A program made the translations under genes and the position numbers. 33,992 nt of DNA from Pyrodictiaceae archaeon (GTDB lineage: Archaea; Thermoproteota; Thermoprotei_A; Sulfolobales; Pyrodictiaceae). The stretch is taken from contig JAMOSW010000061.1 in assembly GCA_027062725.1 (NCBI GenBank), forward strand, positions 1 through 33,992, in the 5' to 3' direction. Every line of letters begins with the position of its first letter. Positions within the stretch are counted from its first letter, which is position 1. Shown here one piece after another: positions 1-8,273 of this stretch. Under the pieces are notes generated by a model, which saw nothing but the letters and a program-made list of their open reading frames with translations, had not been told where the DNA came from and did no database searches.

Positions 1-902
1 AGCTCGGTGTAGCTGGCCGCGCCCTCTAGCTCGCGGAGGGCTCTCTCAAGGAGGCTTACTTGGAGCTCGTTGAGCTCGAATCCCCCGCTCCGGTAGGCCA
101 CGATGAACTCCGCTATCTCGCGGGCCGTGAAGCCGTCGAGGCTGATCGTGAGAGGCCTCGTGTATGGCTTGTATCTTGCAGGCGAGGCGGGGAAGACCAG
201 GCGGAGCACGCCCCTATACTCGCCGAGGCGGCCACCACCCGCGTAGAGCTCGTGGTAGTCCAGGTAGTCGCCGTTCGCGTCAACAACTATCGCCGGGAGG
301 GCAGCGTACTCGCCACCCCCCAGGGGGATGCAGGACAGCGCCTCCAGGAGGGCTCCGACCGCGTAGCTCTTCCCCGACCCCGTCTCGCCGAACACCCCGA
401 GATGCATGGTGATGTTCTCCACGTTGAGCGGTGCGCCTAGGCCCTGGTAGCCGAGGAGCGAGCCGTACCAGACCACGCCGGGCTGCTCCCCCTCAAGGCC
501 CAGCATCGAGGCAAGCGACTCGGCGTCGAGGAGGCAGACGCGCGCCCCTGGCCAGGGCGGCACGCCCGGCTCGGCGAGGCCCGTGCCGCCCGAAGGCTCG
601 CCAAGGATGGTGGCCTCGGCCACGACGTACCCCTGACCCTCGAGGAGCCTTGGTAGCCGGCCCTCGCGCCTGGCTAGTACCCAGTCGTCGCTCTCGCTGA
701 AGGCCGGGTTTATCGGGCGGAGCGTCTCAACCCTCGCCACTACGCGCGCGTCGCTTGTTTCAGCAGCGACGAGCATGCCCTCTCGGAGTAGGTGCTCCCC
801 CTGCTTCGTAAGCTGGAACACCAGCCTGGCTGTGGTCGAGCCTGAGAGGACGTACCCGACAAGCCTACAGCGTCTCTCCCCGCTGCCGTTCTCCGACGAC
901 AC
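1..902 (-). CDS. HerA-like (DUF87) ATPase, N-terminal part, truncated by window edge
   Basis: An open frame of 300 codons runs off the left edge with no stop. It begins at a GTG preceded by a GAGGG box about six bases upstream, with an in-frame stop nine codons before it. Residues 1-80 look like the small beta-barrel that precedes the motor in HerA proteins. A Walker A motif GETGSGKS lies at residues 172-179, followed by the acidic VVDANGDY stretch near 208 that in DUF87 ATPases corresponds to the xDxHGEY segment. Members are hexameric DNA-translocating ATPases; HerA proper works with the NurA nuclease in end resection. The C-terminal half, including Walker B and the arginine finger, is outside the window. 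NurA, Mre11 and Rad50 are not in the visible neighbourhood, so a DUF87 paralogue is an alternative to true HerA. Confidence 0.82.
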   Translation of the reverse strand, partial: MSSENGSGERRCRLVGYVLSGSTTARLVFQLTKQGEHLLREGMLVAAETSDARVVARVETLRPINPAFSESDDWVLARREGRLPRLLEGQGYVVAEATILGEPSGGTGLAEPGVPPWPGARVCLLDAESLASMLGLEGEQPGVVWYGSLLGYQGLGAPLNVENITMHLGVFGETGSGKSYAVGALLEALSCIPLGGGEYAALPAIVVDANGDYLDYHELYAGGGRLGEYRGVLRLVFPASPARYKPYTRPLTISLDGFTAREIAEFIVAYRSGGFELNELQVSLLERALRELEGAASYTE

Positions 903-1019
903 GCAGCACCCTCTCGCCGCATCAGCTCAGGGAAAGGGGCGCCCCGGGACCAAACAGTGCCGGACATGTCGTATCGCTAAATACTCGGCCCGGGGGGAGA
1001 GTGAGCCCCGCTATGGGCC

Positions 1020-1304
1020 ATGAGCGGGGTGGGTTATCCTTTGCCCGTGCTGGCTGGCGCCGTTGAGAAGCTGGGTGGCCGCGTCGAGGAGCGTGGCGAG
1101 GAGGTCCGCCTGGTGTTCCCCCGCAGGGGCTTCAGCCTCGTCGATTTGCCGAGGGAGGCACTAGAGGAGCTCCTTAAGTACAAGCTGATAGTCATAGTCG
1201 AGGAGGGGTTTGGCGAGGGCGGCGTAGGCTACTATTACTACGTGAGGCCGGTGGAGGTGCGCCGCCTGCTAGAGAAGAGACGGGAGAACCAGGTGGGCTC
1301 CTAG
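1020..1304 (+). CDS. Small hypothetical protein (94 aa)
   Basis: I do not recognise this family. It is a compact mixed-charge protein with an internal RGFSLVDLPREALEELLKYKLIVIVEE stretch compatible with alternating helix and strand, a YYYY-rich segment near residue 75, and a basic C-terminus. No signal peptide, membrane segment or cysteine pair is visible. A TATA-like GCTAAATAC around 976-984 lies at a reasonable distance for transcription toward this gene. The ATG at 1020 is one candidate start; a TTG at 1041 follows a GGGGTGGG box by about six bases and fits the start pattern of neighbouring genes, so the protein may be seven residues shorter. It is divergent from the HerA-like gene and shares a CTAG stop overlap with the convergent gene at 1301. 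Confidence 0.6.
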   Translation: MSGVGYPLPVLAGAVEKLGGRVEERGEEVRLVFPRRGFSLVDLPREALEELLKYKLIVIVEEGFGEGGVGYYYYVRPVEVRRLLEKRRENQVGS

Positions 1305-1804
1305 ACCCACTCCTCTGGGTCGTACTGTATTATGCCGCTCTGCTCGTCGCCGTGATCCTCGCCGCCGTCCGCCTCCTCGATGAGTGCTGCCCCCGCGGCG
1401 AGGGCCGCGCCGACAAGTCCTGCGCCAAGGAGCAGTGGCAGTAGGGCCAGCAGCGGGAGCCCTAGCTCCGGGGCCATGGCGGCGTCGCTGGGCGCCTTCT
1501 CAGCCCCCTGTGTCTCATGCCGCGCCTCGCTGCGGGCGCTCCGGGCAGCAACAGTCTCGAGGAGTACTCGTCTTGCCTCAGGGATGGCCTCTAGGCCCTT
1601 CTCTGTCAGCCTGAGGCGCCGCCGGCGTATGAATAGGATGCGGCGTTCCTCTACCTCCACGAGGCCCCGGCTGCGGAGTCTCTCTACGAGCCTCCTGGCT
1701 GTCTCAACATCGGTGTTCAACATTGATGCCACTTCTTTCTCGTCGCGGGCGCCAGCGTGTATCGCTAGCAGCGCCGCTGCCTCTGCTGGCGTTAGGCTGC
1801 TCAT
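1301..1804 (-). CDS. Membrane-anchored winged-helix DNA-binding protein
   Basis: The N-terminal 75 residues form a MarR/ArsR-like winged helix: LTPAEAAALLAIHAG, then DEKEVASMLNTDVETARRLVERLRSRGLVEVEE as the helix-turn-helix, then a basic wing RRILFIRRRRLRLTEKG. A linker of about 40 residues leads to one long or two short hydrophobic segments (PLLALLPLLLGAGLVGAALAAGAALI) and a short acidic tail. This suggests a transcription factor or chromatin-associated protein tethered to the membrane by its C-terminus; a partner or signal is not evident. The ATG at 1804 was chosen because GGTGAT ends nine bases upstream; the GTG at 1813 directly abuts that box. The stop overlaps the stop of the convergent small gene by four bases. 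Confidence 0.75.
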   Translation of the reverse strand: MSSLTPAEAAALLAIHAGARDEKEVASMLNTDVETARRLVERLRSRGLVEVEERRILFIRRRRLRLTEKGLEAIPEARRVLLETVAARSARSEARHETQGAEKAPSDAAMAPELGLPLLALLPLLLGAGLVGAALAAGAALIEEADGGEDHGDEQSGIIQYDPEEWV

Positions 1805-1892
1805 TGTGCGCACATCACCCCATGTCTATGGTGGGGAGGAGGTAGCGTATAGGGGTGGCGCCGGCTGCGCGTGCTGGGAGGGTGTACGGGCT

Positions 1893-2888
1893 ATGCCGCT
1901 GGTAGATGAGGCGCAGGCAGCTAGGGTTGGCGAGGCTCTGCGCGGTCCGGCTAGGGCCTATGCGGAGAGCCCGGAGGGATTTACTGATAGCCGATACTAT
2001 CCGCCCCCAGAGGCTGACGCCGAGACCGTGGCCAGATACTTCCTTGTCATGGTGGCCATGGATCATAGGCTTAGCCGGCCAGGGAGGCCCTATGAGGCCC
2101 GGCTTGCGGGCGAGGGGCTCTACCACGGGGCCGACCTCCTCTATAGGCTTGGCCGTAGAATGCTTGACGTTGACCCAGAGTTCTTCTCGCCTGAAAGGCT
2201 TAAGAGGATAACTGTCGAGGAGGTCAGGGCGTGGCTGTGCGTAGGGCCTGTGTGCCCACCCGACCCGGAGACCCGAGCATGGCTGCTCCGCGACCTGGGT
2301 AGGAAGCTGCGCCTCCTCTACGGGGGCAGCGCCGTGAAGCTCCTAGAGGAGAGCGGGGGCTACCTCCACACCTGGGACCCCCGCGCCCCAGGCCTAGTGG
2401 AGAGGCTACGCGTATTCGAGGCCTATGGGGACCCCGTGGAGAAGAAGGCTATGCTGTTCGCGAAGTTCGTGGAGAGGAGAGGGCTTCTCCAAGTAAAGGA
2501 TGTGTGGAACAAACGTGTGCCGGTGGATAACCATCTTACGCGTATAGCGCTCCGGCTGGGCATGGTGAGGCTAGAGGACCGGCTCCACGAAAAGGTGGCG
2601 AAGCAGCTCGAGACTTCGCCCTGGGAGGACGTGGCTATCCGCGTCGCGGTACGGGAGGCTTGGCACATAGCCGCCGAGAGGGCAGGCGTGGACGACTTCC
2701 TGCTGGATGACCTACTCTGGAGCATGGGGCGGAAGGTCTGTGTCCATGGCCAGCCCAGGTGTATGGGCTGCAGCAGCCACCCAACCTGCCTGGGGGAGGA
2801 GTGCGTGCTGCGGACGCTATGCCCGACGGGGCTCCGCCTGACACGGCCGGTCGAAGAGCACCTCTTCCTAGACACGTACTGGTACTAG
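1893..2888 (+). CDS. Endonuclease III-like iron-sulfur protein (HhH-GPD-fold family, atypical)
   Basis: The C-terminus carries C283-x6-C290-x2-C293-x5-C299, exactly the spacing of the [4Fe-4S] cluster loop of endonuclease III and MutY. About 70 residues before it is VPVDNHLTRIALRLG (D212), which aligns by eye with the segment holding the catalytic aspartate of HhH-GPD glycosylases. The canonical hairpin LPGVGxKTA is not visible; the equivalent stretch reads EKKAMLFAKFVERRGLLQVKDVWNKR. Two more cysteines (304, 310) follow. Known relatives are base-excision glycosylases, and the queuosine-salvage glycosylases share the fold, so a nucleic-acid or nucleoside N-glycosylase role is inferred. The ATG at 1893 follows a GGAGGGTG box. 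The reading frame is open far upstream, but that part is antisense to the winged-helix gene. The 3' end overlaps the next, convergent gene by 21 bases. Confidence 0.75.
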   Translation: MPLVDEAQAARVGEALRGPARAYAESPEGFTDSRYYPPPEADAETVARYFLVMVAMDHRLSRPGRPYEARLAGEGLYHGADLLYRLGRRMLDVDPEFFSPERLKRITVEEVRAWLCVGPVCPPDPETRAWLLRDLGRKLRLLYGGSAVKLLEESGGYLHTWDPRAPGLVERLRVFEAYGDPVEKKAMLFAKFVERRGLLQVKDVWNKRVPVDNHLTRIALRLGMVRLEDRLHEKVAKQLETSPWEDVAIRVAVREAWHIAAERAGVDDFLLDDLLWSMGRKVCVHGQPRCMGCSSHPTCLGEECVLRTLCPTGLRLTRPVEEHLFLDTYWY

Positions 2889-3992
2889 CCCCGCAGCCAG
2901 GCAGCCTATGAGGCTACTGTGGCGGTCGTAGTCCACCCTGCACCTGCCTGCAGCGGCTGCACGGCAGGCGCGGGAGAGCAGGCGGAGGAAGAGACGGGGA
3001 GCTGAGACGGCGGCGCGGGCGGCGATGTGCTGCAGCAGCAGCTCGCGGCGGAGCCGGGCCCAAGGCTCCTGGAGGAGGCGTGGATCGCCCTTCTCGAGCC
3101 ACCCCGCGGCGTGCCCGGCGAGAGCGGCTATCGCGTAGAGCCCGCCGCCGGTATAGGGCTTTGAGGCGCAGAGGGTGTCGCCGAGCCAGGCTATCGTGGC
3201 TTTGGCTGCCTTTCTCTTTGGCGGCCCTCTGAGTATGACGCCGCCTCGCCTTGAGACTGTCCTGGAGATACCTGGTAGGAGGCCCGCACGGGCCAGCTTC
3301 TTCTTGAGCTGCTCCAGCTTCTCGTGGAGCGCGTAGGGTGATGGGGCGGCTAGGCCTACCACGGCTTCCCGGCCGCCCGCTATGGGGGCGAGCCATGCAA
3401 AGAAGCGTGGGGCGAGGCTCGTGCCATGTATTGTAGTAAACTTTTCGTCATCTATCCTTGTTGCTAGTTCGACACGCTCTTCGAGGCCGTAGGCCCTCCA
3501 GCAGTGTCGGTGAGGAGGCGAGGCGTAGTCCTGGGCACCGGTGGCTATGAGCACACGATCGGCGGTCAGGCTCTTCGTAGAGCCTCCGTGGCTTACCACC
3601 GCCTCGACTCTGTCCCGGCGCGGCCTAGTCTCTAGGAGGCGTGCACCGTAGACTATGCGGTGGCCATCGTTTTCTACGAGGAGTGCGAGGTGCTGCTCGA
3701 GCCTTGGTCTCGCGAGTTTTACTGCAAGGGGCTGTGCTTCTATGCTGCAACGCTCGCGCAGCTCGGGGCCTAGGAAGACTGCTTCCCGGTACACTGCCTC
3801 GACTATTTCCTCGCTGTGGAGGCTTCTGCGCGTCGTCGAGGCTAGCTTGGCTGCCGTGGCCTCGCTCACTATTCCCGTGCAGTGGGGTGGGTAGCCTGGC
3901 TTCTTCATCCTCTCCAGTACCGTTAGCTGTACATGTCTCGTCCTGGCGGCTGCGGCTAGCCCTGCTGGGCCGGCGCCTGCGACAAGCAGCAA
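2868..3992 (-). CDS. Geranylgeranyl reductase family FAD-dependent oxidoreductase
   Basis: The N-terminal FAD fold shows GAGPAG right after the start, an acidic strand end (LTVLERMKKPG), and the family-typical PHCTGIVSEA segment near residue 39, corresponding to the conserved Cys-x-Gly motif of archaeal geranylgeranyl reductases. The second nucleotide-binding stretch is WLGDTLCASKPYTGGGLYAIAALAG (GD plus the GGG loop). In archaea these enzymes saturate the isoprenoid chains of ether lipids, though other substrates are known in the family. At 374 residues it has the usual length. The TTG at 3992 was chosen because AGGTG sits six bases upstream; the longer GTG start at 4001 lies inside that box. 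It overlaps the 3' end of the convergent iron-sulfur gene and diverges from the ABC pair. Confidence 0.82.
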   Translation of the reverse strand: MLLVAGAGPAGLAAAARTRHVQLTVLERMKKPGYPPHCTGIVSEATAAKLASTTRRSLHSEEIVEAVYREAVFLGPELRERCSIEAQPLAVKLARPRLEQHLALLVENDGHRIVYGARLLETRPRRDRVEAVVSHGGSTKSLTADRVLIATGAQDYASPPHRHCWRAYGLEERVELATRIDDEKFTTIHGTSLAPRFFAWLAPIAGGREAVVGLAAPSPYALHEKLEQLKKKLARAGLLPGISRTVSRRGGVILRGPPKRKAAKATIAWLGDTLCASKPYTGGGLYAIAALAGHAAGWLEKGDPRLLQEPWARLRRELLLQHIAARAAVSAPRLFLRLLSRACRAAAAGRCRVDYDRHSSLIGCLAAGLVPVRV

Positions 3993-4116
3993 AGCCGACA
4001 CCTAGGCCGCCGACGGGTCGGCAGGCGATAGGTGTATATTGTGGTGCCCGAGGCCGGGTATCACGTGCGGTTCTGGGACCCGCAGGAGGCAGCATATAGG
4101 GCGAGCGCTGGTAGCG

Positions 4117-5106
4117 ATGGAGTACGCTGTCTACGCGGAGGGGCTGCGCAAAAGCTACGGGGGCGTAGAGGCTCTCCGCGGTGTCGACCTACACGTGCCG
4201 CGTGGGACAGTGTATGGCCTGCTCGGCCCCAATGGGGCCGGCAAGACGACCACAATGGGCATACTTGTTACTCTGATAAAGCCTAGCGGTGGCAGGGCCT
4301 TTGTCGCGGGCTACGATGTCGTGGAGGAGCCACAGCGTGTTAGGGAGCACATAGGGGTTGTGTTCCAGGAGCCCACTGTGGATCGGGACCTCACAGCCTG
4401 GCAGAACCTCTACATACATGGCCGAATCCATGACCTCTCGCGGAACGAGATAGAGCACAGAGCACGCCACGTAATGGAGCTCGTGGGGCTGGAGAAGTTC
4501 CTCCATCGCCGGCTCCGTAGCTACAGCGGCGGCATGATAAGGCGTTTCGAGATAGCGAGGGCTCTGCTCACAGAGCCCGAGGTGCTCTTCATGGACGAGC
4601 CTACGGTTGGCCTTGACCCTCAGGCGCGCACACGGGTCTGGGAGGTAATAGAGGAGCTGAAGAAGACGGGTGTGACCGTGTTCCTTACAACACACTACAT
4701 GGAGGAGGCTGAGAGGCTCTGCGACACGGTCGCGATAATCGACCGCGGTGTTGTCGTGGCGGAGGCTCCGCCCGAGGAGCTGAAGGCCCGGCTGGGCGGC
4801 GACACCCTCTACTTGAAGACAGCGTCGCCGGCAGAGGCCAGGCGTCTCCTCAAACTCGCGGCAGGCTATGGCGATGCAAGGCTGGCGGAGGACGGTGTCA
4901 CGGTCGTTCTCGTGGCGAGGGATGCGCCACGCCTCCTGCCCACGCTGCTCCAGGAGGCCAGGGCTACCGGCGTCTCAGTCATAGAGTCGCGGTATGTAAG
5001 GCCTAGCCTCAACGACGTGTTCCTCATGCTCACTGGGAGGAGCCTCCGTGACGAGGAGGGCGGGTGGAGCGACTGGATGAGGCTCCACATGAGGGCTAGG
5101 AGGTGA
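4117..5106 (+). CDS. ABC-2 type transporter ATP-binding protein (DrrA-like)
   Basis: A complete nucleotide-binding domain is present: Walker A GPNGAGKT at residues 37-44, Q-loop in GVVFQEPTV, signature YSGGM, Walker B VLFMDEPTVGLDP and the switch histidine in FLTTHYMEEAERL. After residue 225 it has the extra C-terminal domain typical of DrrA/CcmA/NatA-type ATPases that drive export of drugs, lipids or polysaccharides. The ATG at 4117 starts the conserved domain seven residues before RKSYG. A TATA-like CATATAGG about 20 bases upstream would give a very short or absent leader; the longer frame beginning at 4039 lacks a ribosome binding site. It ends in AGGTGA, which also serves the next gene, so the two are transcriptionally and probably translationally coupled. 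The substrate cannot be told from the sequence. Confidence 0.92.
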   Translation: MEYAVYAEGLRKSYGGVEALRGVDLHVPRGTVYGLLGPNGAGKTTTMGILVTLIKPSGGRAFVAGYDVVEEPQRVREHIGVVFQEPTVDRDLTAWQNLYIHGRIHDLSRNEIEHRARHVMELVGLEKFLHRRLRSYSGGMIRRFEIARALLTEPEVLFMDEPTVGLDPQARTRVWEVIEELKKTGVTVFLTTHYMEEAERLCDTVAIIDRGVVVAEAPPEELKARLGGDTLYLKTASPAEARRLLKLAAGYGDARLAEDGVTVVLVARDAPRLLPTLLQEARATGVSVIESRYVRPSLNDVFLMLTGRSLRDEEGGWSDWMRLHMRARR

Positions 5107-5112
5107 GATGCG

Positions 5113-5904
5113 TTGCCGGCGAGGCCTAGGTGGCTACCAGCCTTTCAGGCTATGGCGTGGCGCCAGCTGGTGAGGTTTCTTTCGGCTAGAAGCAGGGTCG
5201 CCAACAGCCTGGTCTTCCCGTTGATATGGCTGCTCTTCTTCGGCCTCGGCTGGAGCGCGGCCTTCAACGTCCTGGGGCCCGCCGCCCGGGGCATATTCGG
5301 CGGCTTGAGCTACCTTGAGTTCCTTGCGCCAGGCATAGTGGTTATGACCGTGTTTACAGCCGGGTTCGGCAGTGGCCTCGGGATTATCTGGGACCGCGAG
5401 TTCGGCTACATGAAGGAGCTGCTTGTTTCCCCCGCGCCCCGGGGTGCTCTGCTTCTTGGACGGCTGGTTGGCGACACTGTCGCGGCGCTTGCACAGGGAG
5501 CTGTCATGGCTCTGCTCGTGTCTGCCGTGGCCGGCTGGCCTGGGGTCTGGGGTCTGCTCGGCGGCTTAGCGGCTGCAGCAGCCGCCGCGTTGGCTTCGGC
5601 TAGCCTCGGCAGCCTCATAGCACTCTCGATGCGGAGCCCTGAGGGCTTCCACATGGTAGTCAACCTGGTCATGATGCCCATGCTGTTCATCAGTGGAGCT
5701 TTCTACCCGGTTGACCCGTTGCCGGCGTGGCTCCGCATGCTAGCCTACCTCAACCCCCTCTACTACGCCGTCGACCTAGCACGGGGCCTCATGTACGGCG
5801 TCCACAGCACCCCGCTGCCCCTCGACGTGGCCGGCCTAGCCGCTGTCACGGCAGTGGCTGTCGCAGCCGCTGTAGCGAGGTTCTCCCGTACATACATCGC
5901 CTAG
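5113..5904 (+). CDS. ABC-2 type transporter permease
   Basis: This is a 263-residue membrane protein with about six hydrophobic segments, a short basic N-terminus (MAWRQLVRFLSARSRVANSLVFPLIWLLFFG) and the conserved ABC-2 pattern: DREFGYMKELLVSPAPRGALLLGR between helices two and three, then GAFYPVDPLPAWLRMLAYLNPLYYAVDLARG near the end. It is the membrane half of the exporter whose ATPase is encoded directly upstream. The TTG start lies five bases after AGGTGAG, a box that overlaps the TGA stop of the ATPase gene; an ATG at 5108 is in a different, short frame. The stop overlaps that of the convergent EamA gene in the sequence CTAG. Confidence 0.9.
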   Translation: MPARPRWLPAFQAMAWRQLVRFLSARSRVANSLVFPLIWLLFFGLGWSAAFNVLGPAARGIFGGLSYLEFLAPGIVVMTVFTAGFGSGLGIIWDREFGYMKELLVSPAPRGALLLGRLVGDTVAALAQGAVMALLVSAVAGWPGVWGLLGGLAAAAAAALASASLGSLIALSMRSPEGFHMVVNLVMMPMLFISGAFYPVDPLPAWLRMLAYLNPLYYAVDLARGLMYGVHSTPLPLDVAGLAAVTAVAVAAAVARFSRTYIA

Positions 5905-6695
5905 CGGCTGCGGGCTGCGAGCAGAGATGAGACGAGTACGAGGACCGCGCCCATTGTCTGCAGCAGGGTAAGCTTCTCGCCGAGAACCGCGTAGGCGAGC
6001 AGCGTGGCCGTCAACGGCTCTACGAGGCTGATGACTGCTACCCGGTGAGCATCGAGCCTTGAGAGGGCCCTCGCGTTCAGTACGTAGGGTACGATAGTGC
6101 CAGCAACTGCCAAGTAAGTCATGTAGGCCACGTCTAGCGGCGACGGCGCGCCACGCGGCCTCTCAGCCGCAAGCACGGCCGCCGCAGCGAAGGGAAAGGC
6201 GTGAACCGATACCTCCTTGACGCCAGCGCCCCGTTTCTGGCCAAGCCTCGCGAGGAGGATATACGCCGCATAGCTCGCCCCCGACGCGAGCCCAAGCAAC
6301 AAGCCCACGACATCCAGGCCTCCCCCGCTAGGCCATGCAAGCATAGACACGCCGAGGAAGCCAGCCACAGCGGCCAACCAGCCAGCCGGAGTCACCCTCT
6401 CACCTATGACTGGAGAGAGGAGCGTCACCCATACAGGCGCCGTGTAGAGCAATATGCTCGCCAATCCCGCCCCAAGCCTCTCCACTGCAAGAAAGTAGGC
6501 AGCGTAGAGCGGCGCAAGCCCCAGCATGCCCACCGCGACGCTCCACACGCTGGGCCTCGAGCCCCGGATGGCCAGGTACAGGCTGAGAAGGCTAGCCGCG
6601 AGAGGCCGCCCCGCGACAAGCCATGCCCCGCTGCAGCCGGCACCAACCCCCAGCCTGTATACGACCCCTATACTGCCCCAAAGGACCGCCGCCAC
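5901..6695 (-). CDS. EamA/DMT superfamily transporter
   Basis: This is a 264-residue protein made almost entirely of hydrophobic helices (nine to ten), with the internal two-fold repeat of EamA domains. The first half starts AAVLWGSIGVVYRLGVGAG and the second half has GLLLGLASGASYAAYILLARLGQK. The final repeat carries the characteristic VAVISLVEPLTATLLAYAVLGEKLTLLQTMGAVLVLVSSLL. Such proteins export or exchange amino acids, nucleosides or other small metabolites; the substrate is unknown. The GTG at 6695 follows TGAGG by five bases and begins seven bases after the end of the upstream glycerophosphodiesterase gene, so the two are co-transcribed. The open frame extends to 6824, but that part overlaps the neighbour and would add a non-hydrophobic N-terminus. 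Confidence 0.85.
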   Translation of the reverse strand: MAAVLWGSIGVVYRLGVGAGCSGAWLVAGRPLAASLLSLYLAIRGSRPSVWSVAVGMLGLAPLYAAYFLAVERLGAGLASILLYTAPVWVTLLSPVIGERVTPAGWLAAVAGFLGVSMLAWPSGGGLDVVGLLLGLASGASYAAYILLARLGQKRGAGVKEVSVHAFPFAAAAVLAAERPRGAPSPLDVAYMTYLAVAGTIVPYVLNARALSRLDAHRVAVISLVEPLTATLLAYAVLGEKLTLLQTMGAVLVLVSSLLAARSR

Positions 6696-6702
6696 GACTG
6701 CC

Positions 6703-7338
6703 TCAGCAACTGCGTAGCCACTGCCGCGCCGTGCACGGGATGTCCGTGACGACAAGATCCACACCCAACCCCCTGGCTCGGCATAGGGTCTCGGGCTCGT
6801 TGATTGTCCAGGCGGCCACCACAAGGCCGGCCCCGTGTAGGGACCCCACCAGCTTCTCGTCGAGGTAGCTATAGCGGACCGCTATGCCGTGCCCCTTCGC
6901 GGCCTCTACTAGCCCCACAGGATCCGCAGGCCGTGAATCTATGCTGAGCAAAACGCTGAACCCCAGAGAGGAGAACAGTGGAGCATCATTATGCCACCGG
7001 GTGGAGACAATCACGTCGCGCGGCTCGAGGCCGGCAGCCCTCACCGCCTCTACCAGCTTCTCTACATCAACACGCGTCTTGAGGTCAAGGAGGAGCAACT
7101 GGCCCGGGGAGAGCCCGGCTAGGAGCTCCTCGAGCCGGGGGCTCGGTGTGAACCGGAGCTCGCCGAGGACTCGGGCCAGCCGCTCACGTAGCAGGAGGGG
7201 CCTGCCAGCCGGCGCCATGTGGCCACTACGCAGCACACCATCCTTATCAACGACTACATCTATCTCTACGCCGTGACTGCACTTGAGCTGCCTCTTCAGC
7301 CACCTGGCGGTATTCGCGCGGTGGCCTATCAGCCTCAC
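6703..7338 (-). CDS. Glycerophosphodiester phosphodiesterase family protein (short form)
   Basis: It begins with the GDPD active-site histidine (MRLIGHRAN), continues with the metal-ligand motif VEIDVVVDKDGVLRSGH (E and D ligands and second histidine), and keeps the TIM-barrel strands LLLLDLKTRV, VVAAWTINEPETL and GVDLVVTDIP. GDPD enzymes hydrolyse deacylated phospholipid diesters; in an archaeon the natural substrate may be an ether-lipid head-group diester such as a glycerophospho compound. At 211 residues it is shorter than the second copy at 14320, and the usual PEN-S/T segment after GHRG is replaced by TARWLKRQ. The GTG start has GGTG seven bases upstream. It is the first gene of a pair with the EamA transporter. 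Confidence 0.82.
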   Translation of the reverse strand: MRLIGHRANTARWLKRQLKCSHGVEIDVVVDKDGVLRSGHMAPAGRPLLLRERLARVLGELRFTPSPRLEELLAGLSPGQLLLLDLKTRVDVEKLVEAVRAAGLEPRDVIVSTRWHNDAPLFSSLGFSVLLSIDSRPADPVGLVEAAKGHGIAVRYSYLDEKLVGSLHGAGLVVAAWTINEPETLCRARGLGVDLVVTDIPCTARQWLRSC

Positions 7339-7472
7339 AGCAGGGCACCAGGGGCCTGGAAACGCTACACTCCAACAACCACGACAGGTACTTGGAGGCG
7401 CATTGCTTACCGAGGGATGAGCATGCAGTTGGAGAAGGTGGGGAGACGGGGTTGTGGACCCGTGGCGGGCTC

Positions 7473-7583
<111 letters not shown>

Positions 7584-7627
7584 AGCCACGCGCCGCCATG
7601 TATCACTGGCCCCAACCCCATAGGAGA

Positions 7628-7642
7628 CTTTTATATCTTTCG
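7628..7642 (-). promoter_or_regulatory. TATA/BRE promoter of tRNA-Lys
   Basis: On the minus strand the sequence reads CGAAA-GATATAAAAG, a purine-rich BRE followed by a near-consensus crenarchaeal TATA box. A start about 25 bases downstream (near 7608) would precede the tRNA 5' end by about 25 bases. This is one of the best TATA boxes in the window. Nothing else is evident in 7584-7874 apart from short unsupported ORFs. Confidence 0.7.
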
Positions 7643-7874
7643 GTTAAGGGTGTTTGTCGCAGAGGAGACAGGCCTGGCCATGGCCAGCCACCGTCTGCCC
7701 TGCAAACCACACATCCAACTGCTTATCCTGGCCGCACCACGTAGCCAGGGAGAGCATAGGCGGAGTCAAGGCGCTCACTGGTGCTGTGCTAGCCAGCCCA
7801 GTAGCTGTGATTGTGTCCATGTCTGCCGCGGCACGGCTCATAAGGGGACGGGCTAGTGGCTAGCCAGGCACCCC

Positions 7875-8204
7875 CTAGCTTTCCCCGCCACCGCGTGCCT
7901 CGCTGCGGACCCACCCACAGTAGTCACTCAGACAGGCAACAACAGGCAACGCGAGTATCTCTGGAATCTCATAGGGGTGTAGCTCCCGCACTCTCTTGAT
8001 GAGCTCCTCGAGCCTAAGCATGCTAGTCTTTATGACGAGAAGGTCTTCGTTGTCACTCTCTATCTTGCCCTGCCACCAGTATAGGCTCTTCACAGGCGCT
8101 ATGTTGACACAGGCTGCGAGACGCTCCTCGAGGATCCTGCGGGCGAGCTCCTCGCCCTTCCCCCTGGGAGCAGTCACAAACACGACAACAACCCCAGACT
8201 CCAT
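7875..8204 (-). CDS. cutA: CutA1 divalent-ion tolerance protein
   Basis: The 109-residue product matches CutA1 along its whole length: VVVVFVTAPRGKGEELARRILEERLAACVNI, then VKSLYWWQGKIE, LLVIKT, and the closing ELHPYEIPEILALPV. CutA1 is a very stable trimer with a PII-like ferredoxin fold; it has been linked to copper or divalent-cation tolerance, but its molecular role is unsettled. The ATG at 8204 gives the usual family length and follows a GAGGAGG stretch by about 11 bases. The upstream GTG at 8231 would add nine residues (MAGEEAAQV) and has no ribosome binding site. It is divergent from the PsiE-like gene. Confidence 0.93.
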   Translation of the reverse strand: MESGVVVVFVTAPRGKGEELARRILEERLAACVNIAPVKSLYWWQGKIESDNEDLLVIKTSMLRLEELIKRVRELHPYEIPEILALPVVACLSDYCGWVRSEARGGGES

Positions 8205-8261
8205 GACCTGTGCCGCCTCCTCTCCCGCCACTGCGGGGGAGATGTTGAGCTCCGAGAGCCC

Positions 8262-8273
8262 GGGTTTTAGCCC
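8262..8273. promoter_or_regulatory. Possible shared TATA element between cutA and psiE-like gene
   Basis: The nearly self-complementary GGGTTTTAGCCC/GGGCTAAAACCC is the only A/T-rich stretch between the two divergent genes. Read on the minus strand, CTAAAAC could direct a start near 8240 for cutA; read on the plus strand, TTTTAG could serve the PsiE-like gene at 8355 with a leader of roughly 60 bases. Confidence 0.35.

Noticed and set aside
1380-1892. Upstream extension of the iron-sulfur protein frame (total 502 codons)
   Set aside because: It is antisense to the well-formed winged-helix gene, has a low-complexity Ser/Arg product, and an internal ATG at 1893 has a good ribosome binding site.
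7654-7863. 69-codon + frame after the tRNA promoter
   Set aside because: No ribosome binding site, no recognisable domain, and it lies across the tRNA upstream region.
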